Source: JASHPR01 sp963833885 (GTDB lineage Bacteria > Actinomycetota > Actinomycetes > Streptosporangiales > Streptosporangiaceae). From it: a stretch of 64,000 nt of DNA. Position numbers and translations under genes: made by a program. The first letter of the stretch is position 1. Every line of letters starts with the position of its first letter. This document shows positions 1-9,019 of this stretch, one piece after another. The notes under the pieces were generated by a model, which was not told where the DNA came from, did no database searches, and was given only the letters and a program-made list of their open reading frames with translations. The DNA lies in contig CAWHZU010000031.1 of assembly GCA_963833885.1 (NCBI GenBank), positions 456,639 through 520,638 on the forward strand. Reading direction: 5' to 3'.

Positions 1-1
1 G

Positions 2-424
2 CATGCGGATGCCCACCGCCGCCAGCGTGAGCGACCACATCACGATCAGGCAGGCCAGACCCAGGGCGCCGCGCATGGCGATCACGAAGGCCGGAGTCGC
101 CGTGCCCGCGATCAGGAAGAAGATCATCGTCTGGTCGAGCCGCTGCAGCCGCTGTCTCCAGCTATCCGACCAGGTGCCCCGGTGATAAAGCGCGCTGCTC
201 CCGAACAGGGCGCTCACGCTGGCCGCATAGATCGCGACGGCCGTGATCTGCGCGTCTCCGTGCGCGTGCACCAGCAGCAGCGTGCCGAGCACCAGCGACA
301 GCTCGAACCACAGCAGGTGCAGCCAGCCCCGCAGCAGTGGTTTCGTGTAGTAGACACCACGGCGGGCGTCATACAGCGCCCCCACGGCCGGCGCGGCTGC
401 CGCCCCTGCCGTGGAATCCGTCAC
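2..424 (-). CDS. Hemolysin III / PAQR-type membrane protein, cut by left edge
   Basis: About 141 codons of an integral membrane protein of the hemolysin III (YqfA/PAQR) family, whose molecular role in bacteria is unclear. The visible part has the family start, KPLLRGWLHLLWFE, then the first membrane segments, the SALYHR motif in the region of the conserved histidine, and the RLDQTMIFFLIAGTATP block. The GTG start at 424 is supported by a GGAGG eight bases upstream. The 3' part lies beyond base 1, so completeness cannot be judged. The family assignment rests on these motifs. Confidence 0.85.
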   Translation of the reverse strand, partial: MTDSTAGAAAAPAVGALYDARRGVYYTKPLLRGWLHLLWFELSLVLGTLLLVHAHGDAQITAVAIYAASVSALFGSSALYHRGTWSDSWRQRLQRLDQTMIFFLIAGTATPAFVIAMRGALGLACLIVMWSLTLAAVGIRM

Positions 425-575
425 CTTGGACCTCCGCTGTCCGGGGAACCGCTGCCCTCATAACGGGCCGTTAACCCAGTGTCGTTCACGGCGGTCTCAG
501 ATCAAGCCGTTTGCCCAGGTTACGTGGTTATTCACGCACGCCGCGCCAGGCCACCTGGCCGCTCCATGGTCAAGC

Positions 576-1545
576 TCAGGCGGCTGCTGGCCTGGCGATG
601 AGGCGCAGTACCGGCCGTGCGGCGCCAGCGGCAAGTGTGTCGGTAATGGCGGCGATGACGGTCGCTGGATCCGTGCGGATCTGGCGCGGCGGGAAGTGCA
701 GCACGAGGATGCCGTGGCTGCTCATGCGGGCGTGTCGGCGCATGGTGCGCTCCCAGTCGGCCGGACTGAGGTGCCACTCGCGCGAATCGATCTCCGCCGC
801 CACCCCTTCCCTGGCCCACCATGCATCGGGACGGGCGATGAAGCTGCCATCGGCGGTGAACAGCCGGGGGTTGAACATCGGTCATGGCAGCCTGGCTCGT
901 TTGATCAGGTCCCGGAACTCCGCCTCGGTGACCGACCGGATGCCCTCGGCCACCTCCTCCAGCACTCGCCGCAGCCGCGCCGAATGCCGCCTCTGGCCCT
1001 CGGCTTAACTCACGGACTAACGCCGGATAGCGGGCAGTCGCCGACGCTGTACCGCTCCCGCGATCAATGCCCGTATCTCGCTAGGTCGGTCAGGAAGCGG
1101 GCGGCGTCGGCGAACGCCCGGGGCGGCAAGGCGTATATACGCCTTCCCTGGCGAATGACACCGCTGCGGCATTCTGCGTGGTCCGGTGAACCGCGGACGA
1201 AGCCCATGCTCGCAGGCCGCCGCGTCGCGGGCACCAGGACATCGAAGCGGCAGCGGTTGTGTAGCAATCAGGCCGATGCCCATGCAGTGCCGCCTATCCG
1301 GTGAGCACACTGCCAGCCCCGGCGTGGAGCAGGGCGGCCATCTCCTGCTGCGCCACCGTCGGGGTGCCAGTCTGGGCAAGATAGATCCCGGGCAGAATCC
1401 GCTGCCATGGGCCGCCCGGCCTGGCCCGGTGCAGCAGCGCGTCGCGGCTCAGGCCGCAGACGAAGGCCTGCTGGCGGGAAATGACATTTTCCTGTGCTCG
1501 CAGCATCGCAGCCAGAGCGGCCCAATCGAATGAGTCACGGGACAT
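576..1545 (-). pseudogene. Decayed AbiEi-like / DUF559-type protein gene
   Basis: Reading right to left, the ATG at 1545 opens an N-terminal helix-turn-helix like the AbiEi antitoxin domain (VISRQQAFVCGLSRDALLHR, then WQRILPGIYLAQTGTPT). The frame is lost near 1295. The middle section continues in another frame near 1080-1250 (DVLVPATRRP, IYALPPRAFADAARFL), shifts again near 1080, and resumes as RSVTEAEFRDLIKRARLP. An in-frame TGA then precedes the C-terminal DUF559-like end, MFNPRLFTADGSFIARPDAWW, down to 576. Intact actinobacterial homologues are single proteins of about 300 residues. At least two shifts plus a stop make this a relic rather than a sequencing slip. Whether it ever worked as an antitoxin is unknown. 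Confidence 0.75.
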
Positions 1546-1799
1546 GTCCGCAGCGTGACAGTTCCATCTGACAAAACGGTGGAGAACAAATATGAATGAC
1601 CCGAAAGGTGGCCTATAACCCGTCGGATGGTTCATTCATAGCCCGGACGTGGCCGCGGGAGGGCACTCGGCCCGGCTGGAACGTGGCGGGCGGGCTGGCC
1701 CGGGCGGTGGGCGAGCCGCGGCCGGGTGGGCGACCTAAGGGGCGGCTTATCGGCGGGTTATGGGGTCCTTATGTACGGCCGCTTTAACCTGCCGGGCGG
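1546..1799. other. Gene-poor spacer before the chitinase promoter
   Basis: The gap from 1546 to the chitinase start (387 bp) holds no convincing reading frame. The first 250 bases are GC-rich with no structure I can assign. The last 130 bases contain the promoter and palindrome listed separately. Confidence 0.5.
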
Positions 1800-1828
1800 T
1801 TGACCCGGGCCAAACCTCGGAATAACGT
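1800..1828 (+). promoter_or_regulatory. Candidate sigma70-type promoter for the chitinase
   Basis: TTGACC at 1800-1805 and TAACGT at 1823-1828 are separated by 17 bases, close to the actinobacterial housekeeping pattern TTGACN-N17-TANNNT. A start site near 1835 would place the palindrome at 1838-1864 in the first transcribed bases. Confidence 0.45.
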
Positions 1829-1837
1829 CCTATCCAA

Positions 1838-1864
1838 TACTAATAGGAAACTTTCCTATTAGTA
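1838..1864. promoter_or_regulatory. Perfect 27-bp palindrome upstream of chitinase
   Basis: TACTAATAGGAAA, one central C, then the exact reverse complement: 13-bp arms with no mismatch in an otherwise GC-rich region. It sits just downstream of the candidate promoter and 69 bp before the start codon, the position expected for a repressor operator. Its core, GGAAACTTTCC, differs from the DasR and CebR operator sequences I know. Confidence 0.7.
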
Positions 1865-1932
1865 AGGAATACCGGCCGGCCTCCTGCTGCGTCGGGGAGG
1901 ACACCGGCCGCCCCCTGCCTCTGGGAGGAAAC

Positions 1933-3252
1933 GTGGATCAACTCCCGCCTGGCCCAGCGCGCTACCGCCTGTACCGGTGGGCCCGCCGACGCTGGCGCCT
2001 GGCCACCGCAGCCCTGGCGGCCGTCCTGCTGGCCGGTGGCGCTACTGCCGCGGTCGCGGCCTCGGCCCAGGTCGGCCAAGTCTCGTCGGTGGCCGCGCTG
2101 AGCGCGAACTGGTATGAGTCGGCGCCGTACTACAGCACGCTGGACTCGGACGCGCCCGACCTCGGCCAGGTGATGGCCGCGACCGGGCAGAAGGCGTTCG
2201 ACATGGCGTTCATCCTGGCCGACGGCAGCTCCTGCACTGCCGCCTGGGACGGGACCGACCCGGTCTCCTCGGATACCCAGGTGGCCTCCGTGATCAGCGA
2301 GGTGCGTTCCGACGGCGGCGACGTGATCGTCTCGGCGGGCGGCTACAACGGCACCAAGCTGGGCCAGGTCTGCGGCTCGGCCTCGGCCACGGCCGCCGCT
2401 TACCAGCAGGTGATCACCACCTACGGGTTGCACGCGTTCGACTTCGACCTGGAGGAGCCGGAGATCGAGAACTCGAGCGCCATCGCCAACGAGCTCGGCG
2501 CCGCGCAGATCCTGCAGCAGGAAGACCCGGGCCTGTTCATCTCGATAACGATGCCGTCCACAACGACCGGCGCGAACTATTTCGGCGGGCTACTGCTCGA
2601 TGAGGCGAAGAGCCTGGGCTTCGCCCCGAACGACTACACGATCATGCCATTCGACGGCGGCTTCAGCGGAGGATCGTCGCAGGTCACCGCGCTGCAGGAC
2701 TTCAACGCCCAGCTGATGAGCACGTTCGGCTGGTCCAGCTCGCAGGCGTACGCGCACGAGGGGTTCTCCGGGATGAACGGCCGGACCGACACCACCGAGT
2801 ACTTCTACCAGAGCGACTTCCAGACCGTGCTGAGCTTCGCCGAGAGCGTCGGCATGAGCCGGTACACGTTCTGGTCGGTGAACCGCGACCGCGAATGCGA
2901 CCCGGTCGACAACAATGACGTGACGTCCTCCGACTGCAGCAGCGTGGCGCAGAATCCCTGGGACTTCACCGCGTACACGGTCGCATTCGCGAACAGCACC
3001 TCGCCGAGCCCGAGCCCGACCCCGACGCCAACCCCCACCCCGACCGCGACGCCCACCCCGACCCCCACGCCAACTCCGTCACCCACCCCCACGAGCAGCG
3101 GCTGCACGGCCGCGGCCTGGGTGAATAACACGGCGTACGTCAGCGGGGACGTGGTGTCGTACAACGGCGACCAGTGGACCGCCAACCAGTGGAACTACGA
3201 CGAGGTCCCGGGCGGCTCGTCGGGTGCCTGGAACAGCGACGGTCCCTGCTGA
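1933..3252 (+). CDS. Secreted GH18 chitinase with CBM5/12 chitin-binding domain
   Basis: 439 residues. An Arg-rich signal peptide (about 1-43) is followed by a GH18 barrel with the active-site strand AFDFDLEE: D170, D172 and the acid E174 of DxxDxDxE are present, but the first Asp position is His167. A Pro/Thr/Ser linker (about 357-389) leads to a C-terminal chitin-binding domain with AAWVNNTAYVSGDVVSYNG and a closing NSDGPC. It should hydrolyse chitin outside the cell. The GTG start has GGGAGG six bases upstream. The gene stands alone and is probably controlled by the palindrome at 1838-1864. His in place of the first motif Asp may alter activity. Family assignment is secure; substrate is inferred from the domains. 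Confidence 0.92.
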   Translation: MDQLPPGPARYRLYRWARRRWRLATAALAAVLLAGGATAAVAASAQVGQVSSVAALSANWYESAPYYSTLDSDAPDLGQVMAATGQKAFDMAFILADGSSCTAAWDGTDPVSSDTQVASVISEVRSDGGDVIVSAGGYNGTKLGQVCGSASATAAAYQQVITTYGLHAFDFDLEEPEIENSSAIANELGAAQILQQEDPGLFISITMPSTTTGANYFGGLLLDEAKSLGFAPNDYTIMPFDGGFSGGSSQVTALQDFNAQLMSTFGWSSSQAYAHEGFSGMNGRTDTTEYFYQSDFQTVLSFAESVGMSRYTFWSVNRDRECDPVDNNDVTSSDCSSVAQNPWDFTAYTVAFANSTSPSPSPTPTPTPTPTATPTPTPTPTPSPTPTSSGCTAAAWVNNTAYVSGDVVSYNGDQWTANQWNYDEVPGGSSGAWNSDGPC

Positions 3253-3259
3253 AGCGGCC

Positions 3260-3297
3260 GCGCCGGGTGGCCAACCCCCCACCGGGCCACCCGGCGC
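3260..3297. terminator. Strong hairpin terminator between convergent genes
   Basis: A perfect 13-bp stem (GCGCCGGGTGGCC with its complement) and a 12-base C/A-rich loop lie between the chitinase stop and the stop of the convergent TPP-enzyme gene. There is no T run, as is usual in actinobacteria. It probably serves both directions. Confidence 0.75.
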
Positions 3298-3301
3298 GTG
3301 C

Positions 3302-4859
3302 CTAGCTGATCCGCTCGATCAGGGCCTCGATCAGGTGCGGGCCCGGCTCGGCCAGCGCCTGCTGCAGTTGCGCACCGAACTCCCCGGGCGTGCTGGCTCG
3401 GCTGGCCGGGACGCCCATCCCGTTGGCCAGCGCCACGAAGTCGAGACTGGGCCGGGACAGCTCGAGCAGGTTGCGGGCGGCGTCCCCGGCCGGCTCCGCG
3501 CCGACCCGGTTGAGCTCCATGTTGAGGATCGCGTACGAGCGGTTGTTGAAGATGACCGTGGTGATGTCCAGGCCTTCCCTGGCGTGCGTCCACAGCGCGG
3601 ACAGCGTGTACATGGCACTGCCGTCCGCCTCCAGCGCCAGCACCGGCCGCCCGGGGCAGGCCACGGCCGTCCCGGTGGCCACCGGCAGGCCCTGCCCGAT
3701 GGACCCGCCGGTCAGCGTCAGCCAGTCGTGCGGCGGCGCGCCGGCCGTGGCCCCGGGCAGCCACAGCCCGGACGTGTTGGCCTCGTCGGACACGATCGCG
3801 CCCTCGGGGAGCAGCGCGCCGACGGCCGCCGCCAGGGCATCCCCGGTGAGGTGACCGTCGCCGGACGGCAGCTCCGGGCGTTCGGCCTCGCGCGCCAGCG
3901 GCTTGGTGCCGGGCGCCGCCAGGTCCGCCAGGCGCCCGAGCGCGCCGCACACGTCGTCCGCGGGCTCGGCCAGCACGTGCACCTCGGCGCCGGCCGGAAT
4001 CAGCGAGCTCGCCTTCCCCGGGTAGGCGAAGAACGAGACCGGGGCCGCCGCTCCGGCCAGGATCAGGTGCCGCGCCCCGGCCAGCTGCTCGGCGGCGAAC
4101 TCGGCGAGGTAGGCGAGGCGGTCGATCCCCGGGATTCCGGCCCCGCGCTCGAGCCGTGCCGGGAACGTCTCGCAGAGCAGCCGCGCACCGGTCGCCTGGG
4201 CGACCCGGCTGGCGGCCTCGAGGCCGGGCCGCCGCGCGGCTGGCCCGCCGAGCAGGAGCACGCAGGGTTCCCCGGAGCGCAGCGTTCCGGCCGCTGACTC
4301 GATCGTTTCCTGCGGCACGGATGCGGGCGGGCGTACCGGCAGCGGGGGCGCGGGCTCGGCGCCCTCGGACCAGGAGACGTCGGCGGGCAGGATCAGGGTC
4401 GAGATCGCGCCCGGCGGGCGCATCGCGGCCGCGACCGCTTCGGCGGCGTCGGCGGCCACGTCCGAGCTGCGCGCCGAGCGGCGCACCCAGCGCGACACCG
4501 TGCCGGCCAGCGCATCGATGTCGGACTCGAGTGGCGCGTCGAACCGCTTGTGGTACGTGGCGTGGTCGCCGACGACGGCGAGCAGCGGGGTGCGTGCGCG
4601 CCGGGCGTTGTGCAGGTTGGCCAGCCCGTTGCCCAGGCCGGGGCCGAGGTGCAGCAGCGCCGCCGCCGGCGGCGGCCATCCGCCCGTAGCCGTCCGCCGC
4701 GCCGGTCGCCACGCCCTCGAACAGGCACAGCACGCCGCGCATCTCCGGCACCGCGTCCAGCGCCGCGACGAAGTGCATCTCCGAGGTCCCCGGGTTGCTG
4801 AAGCACACGTCCACGCCGGACCCGGTGAGCGTGCGGATCAGGGCCTGTGCACCGTTCAT
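3302..4859 (-). CDS. TPP-dependent acetolactate synthase-like enzyme, frameshifted
   Basis: Thiamine-diphosphate enzyme of the acetolactate synthase/benzoylformate decarboxylase group, about 518 residues when both frames are joined. The N-terminal frame runs from ATG 4859 (SGVDVCFSNPGTSEMHFVAALD, catalytic Glu region LFEGVATGAADGYGRM). The rest (ALLHLGPGLGNG through the TPP-binding LEADGSAMYTLSALWTHA and FNNRSYAILNMEL) is in another frame. The shift lies in an 18-bp perfect GC palindrome at 4659-4676; family spacing suggests two missing bases. GGGAGG precedes the start. The gene follows a GlcD-like oxidase by 31 bp on the same strand, so a role on a 2-keto acid such as pyruvate or glyoxylate is plausible. 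Either a recent pseudogene or a sequence error. Confidence 0.8.
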
Positions 4860-4890
4860 GCCTTGCCTCCCGCGAGTCAGCAGCAGCCGG

Positions 4891-6258
4891 TCAGTCGAAC
4901 GCTGACCCCGGGCCAAGCATGCCCTGCGGGTCGAAGGCGTGCTTCACCCGGCGCATGAGCGCGACGGCCACCGGGTCGGCCAGCTCCAGCCAGTAGCTCT
5001 TCTTGGCGTGGCCGATGCCGTGCTCGCCGCTGATCGCGCCGCCCCGGGATACCGCTGCGGCGAAGATGTCGCGCAGCAGGCTGGCGCGCGCCTCGGCATC
5101 GGGCTGGAACACCGCGAGGTGCACGTTGCCGTCGCCCGCGTGCCCGGTGCCGACGGCGAGACCGCCGTGAGCCTTGGCGATCTCGGCCACCTCGGCCAGG
5201 AAGCCCGCCATGGCGGCGCGCGGCACCACGGTGTCCAGGATGTCGTCGGCCCCCGCTCCCTTGGCCGCCCAGAATGCCTTTTCCCGGGCCTCGATCAGCC
5301 GCCGCGCGGCCGCGGCGGGCAGCACATAGACGTCCGGGGCGCCCAGATGCGTCAGCAGGCCGGCCGCCTCCTCGGTGGCCTCGGCCAGGCGCTCGTCGTT
5401 GCGCTCCTCGAGCACCACGACCAGGTAAGCCAGTGCCTTGTCCCGGATGGCCGCCGGGATCCCGAGGTCGATGCCCTCGTTCGCGGTGATCACGGACATC
5501 GTCACCATGTCGATGTACTCGAGGATGAGCGGCCCGATGCCGCTGTTCACGATCGCCGGGACGGCGGCGGTCACTTTGTCGAGCGACGGGAACGGCGCCA
5601 GCACGGTGGCCTGGGCGGGCAGCCGCGGGTAGAGCCGGACCGTGGCCTGGGTGACCAGCGCGAGGGTGCCCTCCGAGCCGATGATGAGCTGGGTGAGGTC
5701 GTACCCGCTGCTCTCCTTGACGATCTTCCCGCCGGTGCGCAGCACCTCACCGGACGCGAGCACCGCCTCGAGGCCGAGCACGTGGCGGCGGGTGATGCCG
5801 TACTTGACCGCCCGCATTCCGCCGGCGTTGGTGGCGATGGTCCCGCCCAGGCTGGCGCTCATCTCGCCGGGATACACCGGGTACACCAGGCCGTGCGCCG
5901 CCGCGGCCTCGTCCAGCTCGGCCAGGGTCACGCCGGCCTGCACGACCGCGGCATGGTTCGCGGTGTCGATCTCGAGCACCCGGTTCATCCGCTCGAACGA
6001 GATCACGAGGCCCCCGCTGGCAGGCACCGCGGCGCCGGAAAGCCCGGTCCCCGAACCGCGCGCGGTCACCTTCAGGCCATGGGCGGCAGCGACCCGCAGC
6101 ACGGCCGTCACCTCGGCGGTGCTGCCCGGCCTGACCACGAACGCCGGCGGAACGGCCGCGACGGTGAGGCTCTCGTCATGCCCGTACTCCGGCGGGCTGT
6201 CGGATAGCACATGATCAATGCCCACGGCCTCGCCGAGTGCCGATCGCAGGTCGGTCAC
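4891..6258 (-). CDS. FAD-linked 2-hydroxy-acid oxidase/dehydrogenase, GlcD family
   Basis: 455 residues, the usual length for GlcD / D-lactate dehydrogenase-type flavoproteins. The FAD-binding type 4 domain occupies about residues 35-215 (RGSGTGLSGAAVP, PGEMSASLGGTIATNAGGMR, ESSGYDLTQLIIGSEGTLA). The C-terminal FAD-oxidase domain carries GTGHAGDGNVHLAVF and GAISGEHGIGHAKKSYW. It should oxidise a D-2-hydroxy acid (glycolate, D-lactate or similar) to the 2-keto acid. The GTG start at 6258 has GAGGAGG upstream. It is the first gene of an operon with the TPP enzyme, which could consume the keto acid. No separate GlcE/GlcF genes are present. Confidence 0.9.
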   Translation of the reverse strand: MTDLRSALGEAVGIDHVLSDSPPEYGHDESLTVAAVPPAFVVRPGSTAEVTAVLRVAAAHGLKVTARGSGTGLSGAAVPASGGLVISFERMNRVLEIDTANHAAVVQAGVTLAELDEAAAAHGLVYPVYPGEMSASLGGTIATNAGGMRAVKYGITRRHVLGLEAVLASGEVLRTGGKIVKESSGYDLTQLIIGSEGTLALVTQATVRLYPRLPAQATVLAPFPSLDKVTAAVPAIVNSGIGPLILEYIDMVTMSVITANEGIDLGIPAAIRDKALAYLVVVLEERNDERLAEATEEAAGLLTHLGAPDVYVLPAAAARRLIEAREKAFWAAKGAGADDILDTVVPRAAMAGFLAEVAEIAKAHGGLAVGTGHAGDGNVHLAVFQPDAEARASLLRDIFAAAVSRGGAISGEHGIGHAKKSYWLELADPVAVALMRRVKHAFDPQGMLGPGSAFD

Positions 6259-6423
6259 CGGGCCCTCCTCATGTGACGGCGATCCTGATAAGTTACCGGT
6301 TGGTAGCGAAGACTATCCGGAACGGGACGCCCCGGAGTGCCCTGGCCACCCAGGCTCTCCTTGTTCGCGAACCTGTCACGTCGAGTTCCGCAACCCAGCA
6401 CCTTGCGACGCGATGATCGGTGC

Positions 6424-7578
6424 GTGAGGGTCGTGCGGCTCGCCAATTATGTCGCGCCCGCCTCGGGCGGGCTGCGGACCGCGCTCGCGGAACTCGGCGC
6501 GGGCTACCTGGCGGCCGGGCACGAGCCGGTGCTGGTCGTCCCCGGGGCCCGGCCGGATCGCCGCCAGAGCAGGCAGGGCCTGGTGATCACGGTTCCGGGC
6601 GTACCGGTGCCGGGCACAGGCGGGTACCGGGCGATCGCCGCGCGGCGCTCGCTGCGGCGGCTGCTCGAGGACCTGCAGCCGGACCGGCTCGAGGTGTCCG
6701 ACCGGACCACGCTGCGCTGGACCGGCGCCTGGGCGCGGCGATGCGGCATCCGGTCGATGATGGTCTCCCACGACAGCCTGGCCGCGCTGGCGCAGATGTT
6801 CCGGCCGCCGGGCCTGTCCGTGCGGCAGGTGGTCGACCGGCTGAACCGGAACACCGCCGCCTCGTTCGACGTCGTTGTGTGCACCACGGCGTGGGCCGCC
6901 GCAGAGTTCCGGCGGCTCGCGGTGCCGAACGTGGTCCAGGTGCCGCTGGGCGTCGACCTGGCCGGTTTCCATCCGTCCCGCTTCGATGAGAGCCTGCGCT
7001 CCCAGTTCGCCCCCGGCGACCGGCGGCTGCTGGTGCACTGCAGCAGGCTCTCGCCGGAGAAGCGCCCCGAGCGCGCGATCGGCGCGGTGGCCGAACTGCG
7101 CCGGCGGGGCGTGCGCGCCGTCCTCGTCGTCGCGGGCGATGGCCCGCTGCGGAGGTCGCTGCAGGCCAGCGCGGCCCGGCTGCCGGTCAGGTTCCTCGGC
7201 CACGTGGCCAACCGCGAGTCGCTGGCGAAGCTGCTCGCGACCGCGGATGTGGTCATCGCCCCCGGCCCGGCCGAGACGTTCGGCCTTTCCGCTCTCGAGG
7301 CGCTGGCCAGCGGCACCCCGGTGGTGGTGAGCAGCCGGAGCGCGCTGCCCGAGGTGGTCGGCCCGGCCGGCCTGGCCGCCGACGACAACGATGTGGCGTA
7401 CGCCGATGCGGTGCAGCGACTGCTGCGGCGCGACCCCGCCGAGCGGCGGCGGCTGGCCCGCCAGCAGGCCGAACAGTTCGGCTGGCCGACGGCTGTGAAC
7501 GGCTTCCTTGGCGCGCACGGGCTGACCTCGCTGCCGCGCGGCGGCGAGGGAGCGCCCGCCGTCCGCGTGGGCACGTAG
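6424..7578 (+). CDS. GT4 family glycosyltransferase, PimC/MgtA-like
   Basis: 384 residues from a GTG at 6424. The protein opens with VRVVRLANYVAPASGGLRTAL, the typical start of actinobacterial alpha-mannosyl or glucosyl transferases of the GT4 (GT-B fold) family. The donor-site EX7E motif is in ETFGLSALEALASGTPVVV, and HCSRLSPEKRPE marks the linker to the C-terminal Rossmann domain. It probably adds a nucleotide-activated sugar to a lipid or cell-envelope acceptor; the sugar is not readable from sequence. No clear ribosome site precedes the GTG, so it may be leaderless. The last 37 bp with the stop codon are imperfectly duplicated downstream. Confidence 0.85.
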   Translation: MRVVRLANYVAPASGGLRTALAELGAGYLAAGHEPVLVVPGARPDRRQSRQGLVITVPGVPVPGTGGYRAIAARRSLRRLLEDLQPDRLEVSDRTTLRWTGAWARRCGIRSMMVSHDSLAALAQMFRPPGLSVRQVVDRLNRNTAASFDVVVCTTAWAAAEFRRLAVPNVVQVPLGVDLAGFHPSRFDESLRSQFAPGDRRLLVHCSRLSPEKRPERAIGAVAELRRRGVRAVLVVAGDGPLRRSLQASAARLPVRFLGHVANRESLAKLLATADVVIAPGPAETFGLSALEALASGTPVVVSSRSALPEVVGPAGLAADDNDVAYADAVQRLLRRDPAERRRLARQQAEQFGWPTAVNGFLGAHGLTSLPRGGEGAPAVRVGT

Positions 7579-7614
7579 CGGCGAGGGAGCGCCCGGGGTT
7601 CACACGGGCCCGTA
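7541..7614. repeat. 37-bp tandem duplication of the glycosyltransferase 3' end
   Basis: GCGGCGAGGGAGCGCCCG at 7541-7558 recurs exactly at 7578-7595, a period of 37 bp. Both units end in CGTAG, so the duplicated block includes the gene's stop codon. The second unit has diverged after the first 18 bases. A similar event occurs at 28114-28200. Confidence 0.65.
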
Positions 7615-7785
7615 GACGACGGCGCGCCAACCGGTCTGCTGCCGGGCTTTGGTGTGCCGCTACCCCTGGCACCCGCACTGCCTGACATTCCGCGTACACC
7701 AGCGCGTTGACACCCGGTGGCGTATTCGTTTACGTTCGTTCAGCTCTCGCGTCGGAAACCGCAACTAGCGTGAAAAGGGACGGGC

Positions 7786-8625
7786 ATGCATCACGCGCCA
7801 ACGGTGTCGCGTCCTTCCTGGATGGTAACGCTGTCGGGCGGCAACGGCGGCCGGCGCCGCTCCCCCGTCGAGATCCTCGCGACCGCGGCCACGTACGTGA
7901 CCCATAACCCGGCTGCCGACGTGTCGGGGCTGCGGTCTGGCCGGTTCGGCCGCTGGGCCGACGGTGTCATCGAACTTCGCGAGGACTGCGTCACGTTCGC
8001 CGGCCACTGGGACGCGCACAACGACCAGGCGCTCGCCGAGAGCGGGCCGCTGTGGGTCGTGCTCGGCGACTCCACCGCCCAGGGGCTCGGCGCGCCAAGC
8101 CCGATGGGCGGCTACGTGGGCCAGGTCCTCGCCGGGCTGCGGCAGCGGACCGGGGAGCGGTGGCGGGTGCTCAACCTGTCCCTGTCCGGCGCCCTCATCC
8201 GCGACGTGCAGCGCGACCAGCTGCCCCGGATTCCTGCCGGTGCCGGCCTGGTGACCTGCGGGATCGGGGCCAACGACATCCTGTACTCCACGCCCGCGAA
8301 GGTCCTCGCCGACCTGCGCGGGCTGATCGGCGCCGTTCCCGGCGGCACGGTCGTGCTCGACCTCCCGCTGCCCACCGGGATCTGGGGCATCCTCGGCCGG
8401 GCCAGCGTGCCCTATGTGGCCCGGATCAACCAGACCATCCGTCAAGCTGCCGCCGCCCGCGGCCTGCCGGTCGCCGAGGTGTCCGCCCACTTCCTGCCGC
8501 CCTGGGGCGGAAAGTTCGGCCCCGACAACTTCCACCCGAGCCAGGACGGCTACCGCGACTGGGCGCGCGCGCTGCTCACCGCCATCCCGGCCGGCACCGA
8601 GATCGCAGCGGTCCCCGCGCTATGA
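7786..8625 (+). CDS. SGNH/GDSL-type hydrolase
   Basis: 279 residues. All SGNH blocks are visible: the nucleophile Ser in WVVLGDSTAQGLGA (about residues 89-102), the Gly block around LNLSLSGA, GIGANDI with the oxyanion Asn, and the catalytic Asp-His pair in DNFHPSQDGY near residue 245. Members are esterases, lipases or acyl-hydrolases. There is no signal peptide, so it probably acts in the cytoplasm; about 85 residues precede the catalytic domain. AAGGGACGGGC precedes the ATG. A possible -35 TTGACA lies at 7709-7714 with only a weak -10 (TTACGT). The stop overlaps the next start (ATGA), so the two genes are translationally coupled. Confidence 0.88.
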   Translation: MHHAPTVSRPSWMVTLSGGNGGRRRSPVEILATAATYVTHNPAADVSGLRSGRFGRWADGVIELREDCVTFAGHWDAHNDQALAESGPLWVVLGDSTAQGLGAPSPMGGYVGQVLAGLRQRTGERWRVLNLSLSGALIRDVQRDQLPRIPAGAGLVTCGIGANDILYSTPAKVLADLRGLIGAVPGGTVVLDLPLPTGIWGILGRASVPYVARINQTIRQAAAARGLPVAEVSAHFLPPWGGKFGPDNFHPSQDGYRDWARALLTAIPAGTEIAAVPAL

Positions 8626-8942
8626 CGCAGCCCCCTGGCGCCACGATCGTGCTCTCGCGCAAGCGGGGAGGATGGCGCGACCGCGCTAGGAGCTACCTGG
8701 TCATGCTCGATGACCAGCAGGTCGCGAAGATCAGGCACGGCCAGCGGATCGACCTTCCGGTGCCGCCCGGCCAGCACAAGCTCTTCCTGAAGATCGCCTG
8801 GTGCCAGAGCCGGTCGTTCACCTTTGACGCGCGGTCAGGGGAAGCCGTCGAGTTCCAGTGCGAGCCGGGGGGGTCATCGGCGGCCGCCCTGGGGCAGGTG
8901 CTGGCCGATACCGACGCATACATCAAGCTGACCCGGGTCTAG
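8622..8942 (+). CDS. Hypothetical 106-residue protein coupled to SGNH hydrolase
   Basis: Small basic protein, start ATG 8622 inside the ATGA overlap with the SGNH hydrolase stop. It reads as a beta-rich domain: GATIVLSRKRGGWRDRARSY, then MLDDQQVAKIRHGQRIDLPV, PPGQHKLFLKIAWCQSRSF and a C-terminal LADTDAYIKLTRV. The pattern of a short ligand-like strand, 'KI.G....PVPPGQH.L..K' and a closing strand resembles small actinobacterial beta-sandwich proteins annotated as hypothetical or PEGA-like. No signal peptide or membrane span is seen. Function unknown; the coupling suggests it acts with the hydrolase. Confidence 0.7.
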   Translation: MTQPPGATIVLSRKRGGWRDRARSYLVMLDDQQVAKIRHGQRIDLPVPPGQHKLFLKIAWCQSRSFTFDARSGEAVEFQCEPGGSSAAALGQVLADTDAYIKLTRV

Positions 8943-9019
8943 CTGACGGCTGCGCGCGGCCAGGTCCGCTGGTAACCGGAAGCGCTGATGGGTCGCTGAT
9001 CATGGGAAGCTTGGTGGCC

